NCBI GenBank assembly: GCA_002901265.1 | Contig: PPHI01000096.1 | Span: 37,852-101,851, forward strand | DNA: 64,000 nucleotides | Source: Rhodopirellula baltica | Lineage (GTDB): Bacteria > Planctomycetota > Planctomycetia > Pirellulales > Pirellulaceae | Direction of reading: 5' to 3' | Shown: piece after piece, positions 56,692 to 64,000 of the stretch | Layout: each line of letters starts with the position of its first letter | How positions within the stretch are numbered: the stretch's first letter is position 1 | The notes under the pieces: model-generated | Databases searched by the model: none | What the model was told of the DNA's origin: nothing | What the model saw: the letters and a program-made list of their open reading frames with translations, nothing else | Program-made: the position numbers and the translations under genes

Positions 56692-58082
56692 CTATTCGAC
56701 TTTGGTCAAGACGTAGTGATGCGTTTGGGGCTGGGCGGCTTTGTAAATTTCGGCCAGCTCCGCATCCGCTTGCTTTTCAAGTTCAACAAGCTTCGCTTCG
56801 AAGCCCTCGGTACGTTGTTCGCCCTCAGACACTCGCTGTTCGAAACGCTTCTTCGCATTTTCGTCACCCGCGTTTTCAAGCGATCGTTTGTCGCGTTGCA
56901 GGTTTCGATAAGCGACCCAATGATCACGAAGTTGACGGATTGTGGTTTCGTTGCGTTTCGCATTCATCGCGACCACATTGGCTGCCTGTTGCGATTGAGG
57001 CGTGTTGGCGAATCGTTGAAGTTCGATGTGTGCGGCAAGTTGATTGTTTGAGAACTCACCGATGTGTGTTCCGTCAATCGTTAACGCGTATTTGCCCGGT
57101 TGTAAGCCGTGGACTTGAAGTGATTCTTTGCTGAAGCGATGACCAAGACGTAGCATCTCGGCTGCTTTTTCGGTTGACTGTGGTGTCACCCAAGGCAGCG
57201 AGTTGGCTAAAAAATCAAACTCGATTGTTTCGTCTTGAGAGCTGACGTTTGAAACCGTTCCGCCGTTGGCACGATTGCGGTAACCCTTGGCGGTTGGCGT
57301 TAGCGTGATGGTTGACACCGGGCCTTGCTGTCCAAGGTCTTCCAGCCATGCGTAGGCCATAATCAGCTGACCCGCCGGTCCGGGGTGAACGGCGTCACCG
57401 ATGAAGGTAAACTCGGGTGTTTCGATGCGAGCGTCCTGAGTCAACTGGTTAAGTGGACTGAACATATCGATCGAACGCATCTCGCGACGTTCTGCTTCGC
57501 CTTGCAACCAAGTACCAAAGTAAGCGAGTACAGCGTTGTATTGCTGCATCATCGCTTCGTCACGCGCCGTCGCTCAAGCTCGGCGCGTGCGGCACCTTCG
57601 TCGAACATTGTGGGGGTAATCGGCGAAACCGTGACGTTGGCCTCCTCCAGTCGGTCCAGCAGTTTCGACATGTCCGACTGATACGTGTCAAAGATCTCGC
57701 GATTGAACGGTTGGTAGCGTCCGTCGTTCATTCCCAACAGGATCGTGACCAACTCAGGCGACTGATCCAAGACGTCGCGCTGTAAACGCTGCAGTGCGTC
57801 CCAGGCCTGATCCCCACCGATACCGGAATTGTGGAAATGAAGCTGGATCGAAGGGTATCGGGTGATGAAGAAGTCTTCGATGTATTGGGTATAAAGCCGT
57901 TGGTGGGTGATGCTGTCGCCAAGGAAGACAACCGTATCGCCTGTCGACAATTCGCACTGTCCGACTTCAACCGAGGTCGCCGGTTCGTCGGCAGACAACG
58001 TTGAAGTAAAGGGTTGTAAAACGCCGGCGAAGAGCAGGGCACTGGCAAATCGCATGCGGCGGAACGATAGCGTTCGGTTCAT
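56692..58082 (-). pseudogene. Secreted SGNH/GDSL hydrolase, split by a frameshift
   Basis: Two overlapping frames make one planctomycete SGNH esterase. The first (58082-57549) holds a signal peptide (SALLFAGVLQPFTSTLSAD), block I VVFLGDSITHQ with the nucleophile Ser, HNSGIGGDQAWD (block II Gly) and LLGMNDGRYQPF (block III Asn). The second (57552-56692) continues with MMQQYNAVLAYFG and has DAVHPGPAGQ, block V with Asp and His, then a coiled-coil-like tail (about 190-280). The frames overlap by 4 bp (ATGA), so reinitiation could make both halves, but the nucleophile and the Asp-His pair would then sit on separate chains. A one-base change near 57552-57570 would rejoin them. Confidence 0.85.
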
Positions 58083-58192
58083 GGTGGGGCCGATGGGGTA
58101 GGGGAGGCACGAAGGTTGAATGCACGATTGGCCGCGATTCGAACGCGGCGAAGCTCCCATTATGCCATCGGTTGGCGATCCGTTGGGCCGAA

Positions 58193-59041
58193 TCAGCGGC
58201 GAACGCTTCCCGTTTCTCCCTCGCCTTCGCTAGGCCGGTAGCGTTTCATCTGCATCCGCAGGTTCAAGAATTCCACCATCAGCGAAAACGCCATCGCGAA
58301 GTAGACGTAACCTTTGCTGATCGGCGTCCCGCTCGCTTCGCTGATCAGCACGACGGCGATCAGGATCAGAAACGAAAGCGCCAACATCTTGATCGTAGGG
58401 TGCTGCTGAACAAACTCGCTGATTTGGTTGGCGAACGCGATCATCACTCCCACGCTGATCACAACCGCTAACACCATCACGGGGATTTGTTTGGCCATGC
58501 CGACTGCGGTAATGACCGAGTCGAGGGAGAAGATGATGTCCATAAATGCGATGCGGAACAGGACGCCGCCAACGGTGACGCCTGCCGAACCACCGCCGGC
58601 CCCTTGGTTTCCTTCGCCGGGGACGTTTCCGATCTCAGATTCTTCTTCGCCGCCTTCGATCTTGTGATGGATTTCGCGAACGGCGGTCCAAAGCAAAAAC
58701 AAGCCGCCGCCCATCAGGATCAAGTCCTTGCCGCTGATCTCGTTTGCTTCTTCGTGTTCATGCAGGTATTCGGCAAAAGAGTCGAGCGAAATGAAATCGG
58801 TCAGTTCGAACAGCGGGCCCACCCACTGCATCAGGTAGCCGATGAACAGCAACAGCAGAATCCGCATTCCCATCGCCAACACCAAGCCGAATCGTCTGGC
58901 AAAGGAGCGTTTTTCCTCCGGCAACCGACCGGTCACGATCGCGATGAAAACGATATTGTCGATCCCCAGCACGATTTCCATCAGCGTCAGGGTGAGCAGT
59001 GCAAAGAATGCATCGCCAGTAAGCAGGGATCCAATATCCAT
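58193..59041 (-). CDS. TerC-family integral membrane protein
   Basis: 282 residues from the ATG at 59041 (open to 59197). Seven to nine helices carry the family acids: LTLMEIVLGIDNIVFIAI and, in the second half, FMDIIFSLDSVITAVG. The inter-half loop is unusually rich in Glu/Gly (EGGEEESE, GEGNQGAGGGSAG). TerC relatives are implicated in metal (manganese/tellurite) handling or in membrane-protein metalation. It lies 38 bp after the TauE/SafE gene on the same strand. Confidence 0.93.
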   Translation of the reverse strand: MDIGSLLTGDAFFALLTLTLMEIVLGIDNIVFIAIVTGRLPEEKRSFARRFGLVLAMGMRILLLLFIGYLMQWVGPLFELTDFISLDSFAEYLHEHEEANEISGKDLILMGGGLFLLWTAVREIHHKIEGGEEESEIGNVPGEGNQGAGGGSAGVTVGGVLFRIAFMDIIFSLDSVITAVGMAKQIPVMVLAVVISVGVMIAFANQISEFVQQHPTIKMLALSFLILIAVVLISEASGTPISKGYVYFAMAFSLMVEFLNLRMQMKRYRPSEGEGETGSVRR

Positions 59042-59079
59042 GTCCGTACTTATTCCTTCGTCTATACAGGACGCAACTG

Positions 59080-59841
59080 TTAGGAACGCAACCAGGGTGA
59101 AGCCAAACCGACCAAGCCAAGCAGCAACAACAATCCTAAAGTGACCCGGCGTAGACGTTCTTTGCCGAGCCAATTCCCAAAACGTAACCCAAACCAAGTG
59201 ACGATCAACAAAGCGGGTAAGCTCAATGTCGCCAAAACCGCAGCAGGAATCACCTTCTCACCAAACTTTAGCAACAGGATTGCAAGTGCGGGGCCAAGGC
59301 TGATCAGATACATCGAAAACAGGAAACCGCGGACTTGGCGTGTGTTCCAGTCGTGAGCTTGAACCCAAAACACCATCGCAGGGCCACCCATACCGATCAG
59401 TCCTTGCAGGAATCCCGACAGCGGGAATGCGATCCATCCCCAAAACGCGGCGATCGATGGTTTGGGATGCGGCCGGTAAAGCATGATGGCAATCGTCGAT
59501 AGCAGGACTGCGGCACCGACCAGTTGCCGAATTCGGTCGACCGAAAAGGTACTTTCGATCACGACAAGCACGCTGATCCCGATTGGGTAAAACGCGATCC
59601 GTGCGATCCCCGGCCAAAGGAGTTTGCTTGGACGGATTGCGTCACGAAGCGAGTACACGCCCATGACGTTTTGTGGAACGGTCGCGACCAACAATGCCAT
59701 GCTGGCTGCGGGGATTGAATACCCCAGCCAAAGTAGCATCGGAACGATCAGCAGTCCGGCTGCAAATCCTGCCGCCGATTGAACGAAAATGCCCACCGAT
59801 AACACGGCGGCAATCCCAATCAAGTTGATCAGGTCTGGCAT
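59080..59841 (-). CDS. TauE/SafE-family membrane transporter (sulfite exporter-like)
   Basis: 253 residues from the ATG at 59841; a TTG seven codons upstream opens the frame. Eight hydrophobic helices in two similar halves, with GIFVQSAAGFAAGLL in helix one and GFLQGLIGMGGPAMVFW at the second half, the conserved Gly-x-G-G motif of the family. It probably exports sulfite, sulfoacetate or another small organosulfur anion; the substrate cannot be told. 47 bp downstream of nusB. Confidence 0.92.
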   Translation of the reverse strand: MPDLINLIGIAAVLSVGIFVQSAAGFAAGLLIVPMLLWLGYSIPAASMALLVATVPQNVMGVYSLRDAIRPSKLLWPGIARIAFYPIGISVLVVIESTFSVDRIRQLVGAAVLLSTIAIMLYRPHPKPSIAAFWGWIAFPLSGFLQGLIGMGGPAMVFWVQAHDWNTRQVRGFLFSMYLISLGPALAILLLKFGEKVIPAAVLATLSLPALLIVTWFGLRFGNWLGKERLRRVTLGLLLLLGLVGLASPWLRS

Positions 59842-59888
59842 CAATTCGGGCGGCACGGTCAAGGTGAAGGGGGCGACGGCAAAGCGTT

Positions 59889-60347
59889 TCAGCCCTCGGG
59901 GCTATTCTCGGTGCCCTGTTCGGTTTCCACCACCGGGGCCGGCGCGTTGAATTCTTTCAACAACCGATCCAAAATTCCGTTTACAAAACGCGGGCTGTTC
60001 TTGTCACCGTAGCGCTTGATCAAGACGACCGCTTCGTTGACAGCGACCGTTCCCGGCGTTTCCGAAAACAAGATTTCATACGCGGCCATCCGCATCACGT
60101 TGCGGTCGGTGATCGCCATTCGCGACAACGTCCAACCTTTGGCCAAACGTGCCAGGTGACGATCGACATCTTCACGGTGCTTGAGCGTTCCTGCGTAGAC
60201 CGATTCGGCAAACGCAGTCAAAGCGGTTCGGCCCTGCATCCGCGAACGGATGAATTCGCGAGCATCCTCTGGACTGCGTGGCTCATTCACATCGGCTTCG
60301 TAAAGTAGTTGCAAGACAATTTCACGGGCACGACGACGACTGGACAT
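59889..60347 (-). CDS. nusB: Transcription antitermination factor NusB
   Basis: 152 residues, slightly longer than the 139 of E. coli. RARAREIVLQLLYEAD-type start (here RRRAREIVLQLLYEAD), LARLAKGWTLSRMAITDRNVMRMAAYEIL, ETPGTVAVNEAVVLIKRYG and FVNGILDRLLKEF are diagnostic. It binds boxA RNA with NusE (S10) to prevent early termination in rRNA transcription. The C-terminal 15 residues are Glu/Thr-rich. It heads a reverse-strand series nusB, TauE/SafE, terC. Confidence 0.96.
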   Translation of the reverse strand: MSSRRRAREIVLQLLYEADVNEPRSPEDAREFIRSRMQGRTALTAFAESVYAGTLKHREDVDRHLARLAKGWTLSRMAITDRNVMRMAAYEILFSETPGTVAVNEAVVLIKRYGDKNSPRFVNGILDRLLKEFNAPAPVVETEQGTENSPEG

Positions 60348-60664
60348 TCAATCTCAGAGGGGGGAAGTGAAGGTAATTGGGGGAATGAATCGAACGGCGC
60401 CACGTCGAGGGACAAATGTCGCCACGGGGAAATCAGCACTCAATCGATGTTCGAGCCCGGATTGTAGACTGCGTTCGCATCCGCGCCGACGAGGCTGACG
60501 GCGAGGAAGTTTTTCGGGGGGCGGGTTTTGTGCAAATGGTGGAGGCCGCGGCAAAGATCTGATCGGCAGACTTTCATTTCTGCTCGCCTGACCTGCTAAA
60601 CTAGGCTGGCTTGAAGCCTCCCTTTCCTCCCCAATCCCTTCCCCCACAGAAAACCACTCGTCCC
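60348..60664. other. Gap between nusB and the esterase gene, no gene seen
   Basis: 317 bp between divergent starts. A reverse frame of 131 codons (60354-60749) crosses it but is Arg/Pro-rich and overlaps the esterase signal peptide. Promoters of both genes are expected here, but none could be called. Confidence 0.35.
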
Positions 60665-61732
60665 GTGAAAACACACCTTCGATTTCAATTCCGATTTGCG
60701 ACTCTAAATGCCTGCCTAGCCGTCGCGACTCTGGCCAGCCCCGTGGCATTCGCCGCTGATGACTACACCGAGAATCCTGGTACAGACGGCAATGGAAACC
60801 ATGTGGTCGGCCCCGACTACACGATCCAGCCCGAATTGACGGACCAAGGGAATCCGAAAGGCAAGTACTTCGAATTCTCGATGCCGCTCGCGGAAAGCAA
60901 AATCTTTCGGGGCGACGACGATACGCTCAGCCGCCGAAAACCCGTCCGCGAGTCTCGGAAAATTTTTGTTTACGTTCCTGCGGAATACAAAGACGGCACC
61001 GAAGCACCCATCTTGGTGACCTTCGATGGTCCGAGTCGACTGAATCTGGTCCGCAACGCTGTCGACAATCTGTCGATCTCAAAAGACCCAGAGCGCAGTC
61101 TGCCTGCGTTCATTACGATCGCTGTCGAAAATGGCGGTAACGACGGCAAGGGCAGCCAACGTGGGCTGGAGTACGACACCATGTCCGATCGGCACGCCCG
61201 ATTTATCAACGACGAAGTTCTGCCGGCCGTCCTGAATCATCCCGACATCCGCGCGGCATACCCCAACATCGCGTTCACCGAAAACCCTTGGGGCAAAGCG
61301 GTCATGGGCTGCAGCTCTGGTGGTGCCGCGGCGCTGACAATCGGCTGGTTTCGTCCTGACCTTTTCCGTCGCTTGATCACGTACTCAGGTACCTTCGTTG
61401 ATCAACAAGACGACGACGCACCCGAAGAAGCGAAGTACCCGCTTGGTGCTTGGGAATACCACTCGGGGATGAAGCTGATCGAAAACAGCGACAAGAAACC
61501 GTTGCGGATCTTTACCCACGTCGCCGAAAACGATTTGCGTGCCAATGATCCAGAAGAGACCTACCACAACTGGGTGATGGCCAACAATCGCACCGCCGAT
61601 GCACTGAAAGCCAAAGGCTACGACTACCGCTACGTCTTCAGTCGCGACTCACGTCACTGCGACGGTCGTGTTTTCGAAGCGACGTTGGCGGACACGCTGG
61701 TTTGGATGTGGCGAGGCTATCACGCCGAATAG
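60665..61732 (+). CDS. Secreted esterase (alpha/beta hydrolase, Fes/esterase D-like)
   Basis: 355 residues from the GTG at 60665, which begins a good signal peptide (LNACLAVATLASPVAFAAD); the TTG at 60611 adds a Pro-rich stretch. Seen: KIFVYVPAEYKDG, ILVTFDGPSR, a GLEYDTMSDRHARFINDEV strand, the nucleophile elbow VMGCSSGGAAALT, IFTHVAENDLRAND (Asp region) and the final SRDSRHCDGRVF (His). It is related to the esterase D/enterochelin-esterase-like hydrolases; planctomycete members act on acyl-sugar or similar esters outside the cytoplasm. No catalytic residue is missing. Gap to the tRNA is 236 bp. Confidence 0.9.
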   Translation: MKTHLRFQFRFATLNACLAVATLASPVAFAADDYTENPGTDGNGNHVVGPDYTIQPELTDQGNPKGKYFEFSMPLAESKIFRGDDDTLSRRKPVRESRKIFVYVPAEYKDGTEAPILVTFDGPSRLNLVRNAVDNLSISKDPERSLPAFITIAVENGGNDGKGSQRGLEYDTMSDRHARFINDEVLPAVLNHPDIRAAYPNIAFTENPWGKAVMGCSSGGAAALTIGWFRPDLFRRLITYSGTFVDQQDDDAPEEAKYPLGAWEYHSGMKLIENSDKKPLRIFTHVAENDLRANDPEETYHNWVMANNRTADALKAKGYDYRYVFSRDSRHCDGRVFEATLADTLVWMWRGYHAE

Positions 61733-61968
61733 GCACAACCGGAACGGCGAAAACGATGACCTGAAAAAATGTCTAGGAGCATCCCCGGGTAGCCTTGGCA
61801 ACCGCCACAGTGGTTTGCTAGGATACCGGCTCGTCAGTGATTGGCGGCAGCAAACGTCCACACAAGGAATTTCCAAGGTGGACTTGCCAGCCATCCGGCG
61901 AACCAGTAACTTCCGCCTCTTCGTTGAGCGACCAGCTCAACCGGCAAGCGGAAGCTTGCTCAAATCCC

Positions 61969-62041
<73 letters not shown>

Positions 62042-62049
62042 CCTTTCGA

Positions 62050-62090
62050 AAGGCCCGTGAGACCAAGCGTCTTGCGGGCCTTTTCGTTTT
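62050..62090 (+). terminator. Rho-independent terminator after tRNA-Ala
   Basis: A 12-bp stem GGCCCGTGAGAC/GTCTTGCGGGCC (with two G:U pairs) closes a CAAGC loop (62052-62080), followed by TTTTCGTTTTT. It lies 10 bases after the tRNA end. Confidence 0.9.
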
Positions 62091-62596
62091 TGCGTTCGCT
62101 CTCGTGCAGAGGCCAAGAGGGAATCGGCTCGCGAGCCGATTCATCAGGCTCTCGTGAAAGATCGTGCAGCGGAAACACTCACTGATGAGCCGTGTTGTTC
62201 TCTCCTCACGCTCGCTTTTAATTGAGCCATAGTCCCTTCGATGACACGTCTCAATGGCGCACCACGTTGCACGACTTGCGTTGCATCAGCGTGAGAGCCT
62301 TGGCCGCCGAGGCGTATGGCTAGCTCGTCCAATCATTGGAGACCAACTAATTCGTCAACTCTCGATCTGGCTGTACACCAGTGATTAATTCACCATCGGC
62401 GTGTCTGTTGCCAAGGCAGCACACGCGGAAATCATGCGTTTAGAATAACGTTGTTCTTTAAAGGGCAATCTGCGGTCCTATGTAACCGCAGGTCTTAGCC
62501 GCGATTGGCGGACGAGGTTGTAATGAATGGTCAACGTTCGTGGCTCGGTTTCCTCGGCCGACCGCTACGACGTCAAGTTCAATGCGAAAAGGACGA
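62091..62596. other. 506-bp gap, no gene seen
   Basis: No frame here has protein character; the 62-codon reverse frame at 62144-62332 lacks any motif. Apart from the perfect palindrome noted at 62121-62142 nothing structured was found. Confidence 0.35.
62121..62142. repeat. Perfect 22-bp palindrome
   Basis: GAATCGGCTCG followed directly by its reverse complement CGAGCCGATTC, with no spacer. It may be a binding site for a dimeric regulator or a cruciform-prone repeat unit. No T-run follows, so it is not a terminator. The nearest start is 455 bp downstream. Confidence 0.6.
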
Positions 62597-63091
62597 ATGA
62601 AAATGCGAACGATCTTGGTGTGCTTGAGCTTTTTGTGGCTGTGTGGCGAGTTTTCGTTTGGCCAGAAAGTGGATCGTGAATGGCTGAACGAAGAAACCTG
62701 GCCTGCCATCGTCCACAATGTCCCGATAGAGATCGCCGAAAGCGACGATCCAATTCAAAAGCTTCAGAAGGAACGCGTCAACGCTTGCCTGGATGAGCTT
62801 CGTGCCCGTTACATCTATTGGCTACAGGGGCAGGGCACACTGGTGAGTGTTTGTGAAAATGCAAACCGGCTGATCGCGTCACGAGTCGACATGGGACTGA
62901 CGCCGGACGAAGAGCTGGAATTGCAAAAGGGCAGACTGGCGTTCGCAAAGCGAGTCATGCAGCAAGCGGATGCGATCCGCACCGCTCGCGGAACCACTGC
63001 AAGTCACATCGATGAAAAGTATGCCCGGTACTATCGACTTGATGCTGAACTTGCCGTCGCGCAACTGCAAAAGAATCTGACCGACCAGTGA
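62597..63091 (+). CDS. Small secreted helical protein, function unknown
   Basis: 164 residues from the ATG at 62597 (62603 also possible). The signal peptide is MRTILVCLSFLWLCGEFSFG with cleavage before QKVDRE. The mature part is fully alpha-helical and charged (IQKLQKERVNACLDELRARY, LELQKGRLAFAKRVMQQAD, LDAELAVAQLQKNL), which suggests a short coiled-coil. One Cys in the mature part. No family recognised. Confidence 0.7.
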   Translation: MKMRTILVCLSFLWLCGEFSFGQKVDREWLNEETWPAIVHNVPIEIAESDDPIQKLQKERVNACLDELRARYIYWLQGQGTLVSVCENANRLIASRVDMGLTPDEELELQKGRLAFAKRVMQQADAIRTARGTTASHIDEKYARYYRLDAELAVAQLQKNLTDQ

Positions 63092-63143
63092 TGGTCAAAC
63101 GCACTATCGTTGCACCAATGTCGCCTTTCGCTCCGCGAAAGTA

Positions 63144-63554
63144 GCGTTCTCTGCCCCGGCTTCTGCCAGCCCAAAAAGAGCGTGATAGAGTTCGAGTTTG
63201 ACCGCACTTATCAGCCGACGCGATTCGCAAGCTGCCAGCAGCGTCCAGGCATCGGGACCGTCGATGCGCGTCGCTACATCGAAGAAACGTAACTTCAGAG
63301 CACGACCTGCAATCCATTGGCCGAAGGCTCAATCACCGTAGCCTGTGGCATCGCCACAGGTATTCGATTCCCAAAATGCTGATTGGCCGAAGGTCAATTT
63401 CACCTGCCAAGTCACAAGCGAGCAGTGTGTATGGCCTTCAGCCAAAGATGGCGATTAGCCAACTGAAAACTGGGGCGATGCCCCAGCCTATGGTGCGAAT
63501 GGCCTTCGGCCAAAAGACGATCCCCAAAAAATCAACGGCGTTGCAAGCGGAGTG
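63144..63554. repeat. Imperfect tandem repeat, copy A
   Basis: 411 bp starting GCGTTCTCTGCCCCGG. Contains hairpins CCTGTGGC-ATC-GCCACAGG at 63342-63360 and a GGGGC-GAT-GCCCC element, plus GGCCGAAGG and GGCCTTCGGCC motifs. Copy B begins 443 bp further on. Decayed reading frames on both strands are not convincing genes. Confidence 0.85.
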
Positions 63555-63586
63555 TCGCAAGCAATCGCCATCACAATTGGAATTGA

Positions 63587-63997
63587 GCGTTCTCTGCTCC
63601 GGCGTCTGCAGGCCCAAACGAGTTTGGTAGAGTTCGAGTTTGACAGTACTTCTCAGCCGACGCCACTTGCAAGCTGCCAACAGTGTGCAGGAATCGGGAC
63701 TGTCGATGCGTACCGCTACATCGCAGAAATGTCACCTCAGCACGACCTACATTCCATTGGCCGAATGCCTCAACCACCGTAGCCTGTGGCATCGCCACAG
63801 GAAGTCGGTTCCCAAAATGCTGATTGGCCGAAGGTCAATTTCACCTGCCAAGACGCACAAGCGAGAAGTGTGTATGGCCTTCAGCCAAAGATGGCGATTA
63901 GCCAACTGAAAACTGGGGCGATGCCCCAGCCTATGGTGCGAATGGCCTTCGGCCAAAAGACGATCACCCAAAAATCAACGGCGTCGCAATCGGAGTG
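63587..63997. repeat. Imperfect tandem repeat, copy B
   Basis: 411 bp starting GCGTTCTCTGCTCCGG, aligned with copy A at a constant period of 443 bp apart from small indels. The right half (from about 63783) is far better conserved between the copies than the left half. The unit continues to the window edge, so more copies may follow outside. Confidence 0.85.
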
Positions 63998-64000
63998 ACG

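Noticed and set aside
60354..60749. 131-codon reverse frame
   Set aside because: Arg/Pro-rich and overlaps the esterase signal peptide.
63110..64000. Short frames and a possible CRISPR array at the right end
   Set aside because: Repeat unit is over 400 bp with no short spaced repeats; frames are repeat-derived and broken.

Overview
The window looks like chromosome from a marine-type planctomycete of the Pirellulaceae (Rhodopirellula-like). This is inferred from gene content, not from a marker gene: a formylglycine sulfatase, the planctomycete pairing of a membrane-bound-dehydrogenase protein with a PVC-type heme-binding protein, an N-terminal ExRxxLAAE-type motif on a giant dockerin-bearing surface protein, Hanks-type kinases with FHA, an ECF sigma factor with a short zinc anti-sigma, and many small orphan secreted proteins. 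Intergenic DNA carries the short GC palindrome repeats typical of that group. Shine-Dalgarno sequences are mostly weak, so several starts rest on overlaps or signal peptides.

Layout. 1-3160: glycogen branching enzyme (cut by the left edge), an RNase H-fold protein lacking the catalytic acids, and a cysteine-cluster protein. 3595-9749: a likely operon glpK-glpD-pntA-pntB, joining glycerol uptake to NAD(P)H transhydrogenation. 10039-10185: initiator tRNA and a clear terminator. 10378-13524: a DUF5060-type putative glycoside hydrolase and an ICMT/PEMT-like membrane protein. 13653-26246: accessory-looking stretch of small secreted orphans, kptA coupled to an AAA ATPase, GNAT, a frameshifted ADP-ribosylglycohydrolase, an M28 peptidase, two coupled orphan genes, three VOC proteins, DUF6653 and a lipoprotein. 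26470-31704: a macrodomain-like zinc-ribbon protein, a copper-type P-ATPase and a G3E GTPase. 31957-45938: catabolic and secreted functions (sulfatase, esterases, lipase, dehydrogenase plus cytochrome pair, S9 peptidase with a VHL-beta-like segment, pectate lyase-like protein). 45954-48751: an FHA pseudokinase next to an apparently active membrane kinase. 48752-49373: mosaic of palindromic repeats. 49374-56678: ECF sigma/anti-sigma pair divergent from a 1434-residue protein with four spondin-like repeats and a dockerin, followed by a DUF11-like surface protein. 56692-60347: split SGNH hydrolase, TerC, TauE/SafE, NusB. 60665-63091: esterase, tRNA-Ala with terminator, small secreted protein. 63144-63997: two copies of a decayed repeat unit, period 443 bp.

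How the genes work together. The clearest functional block is glycerol to dihydroxyacetone phosphate with balancing of NADH and NADPH. Secreted hydrolases and the sulfatase fit degradation of sulfated or pectin-like polysaccharide. The most unusual themes are a scattered set of ADP-ribose/NAD-linked genes (kptA, ADP-ribosylglycohydrolase, macrodomain-like), the active kinase/FHA pseudokinase pair, and the spondin-dockerin surface protein beside its own sigma module. Three genes are interrupted (18837-19930, 34810-35712, 56692-58082), which may reflect real decay or base-level assembly errors.
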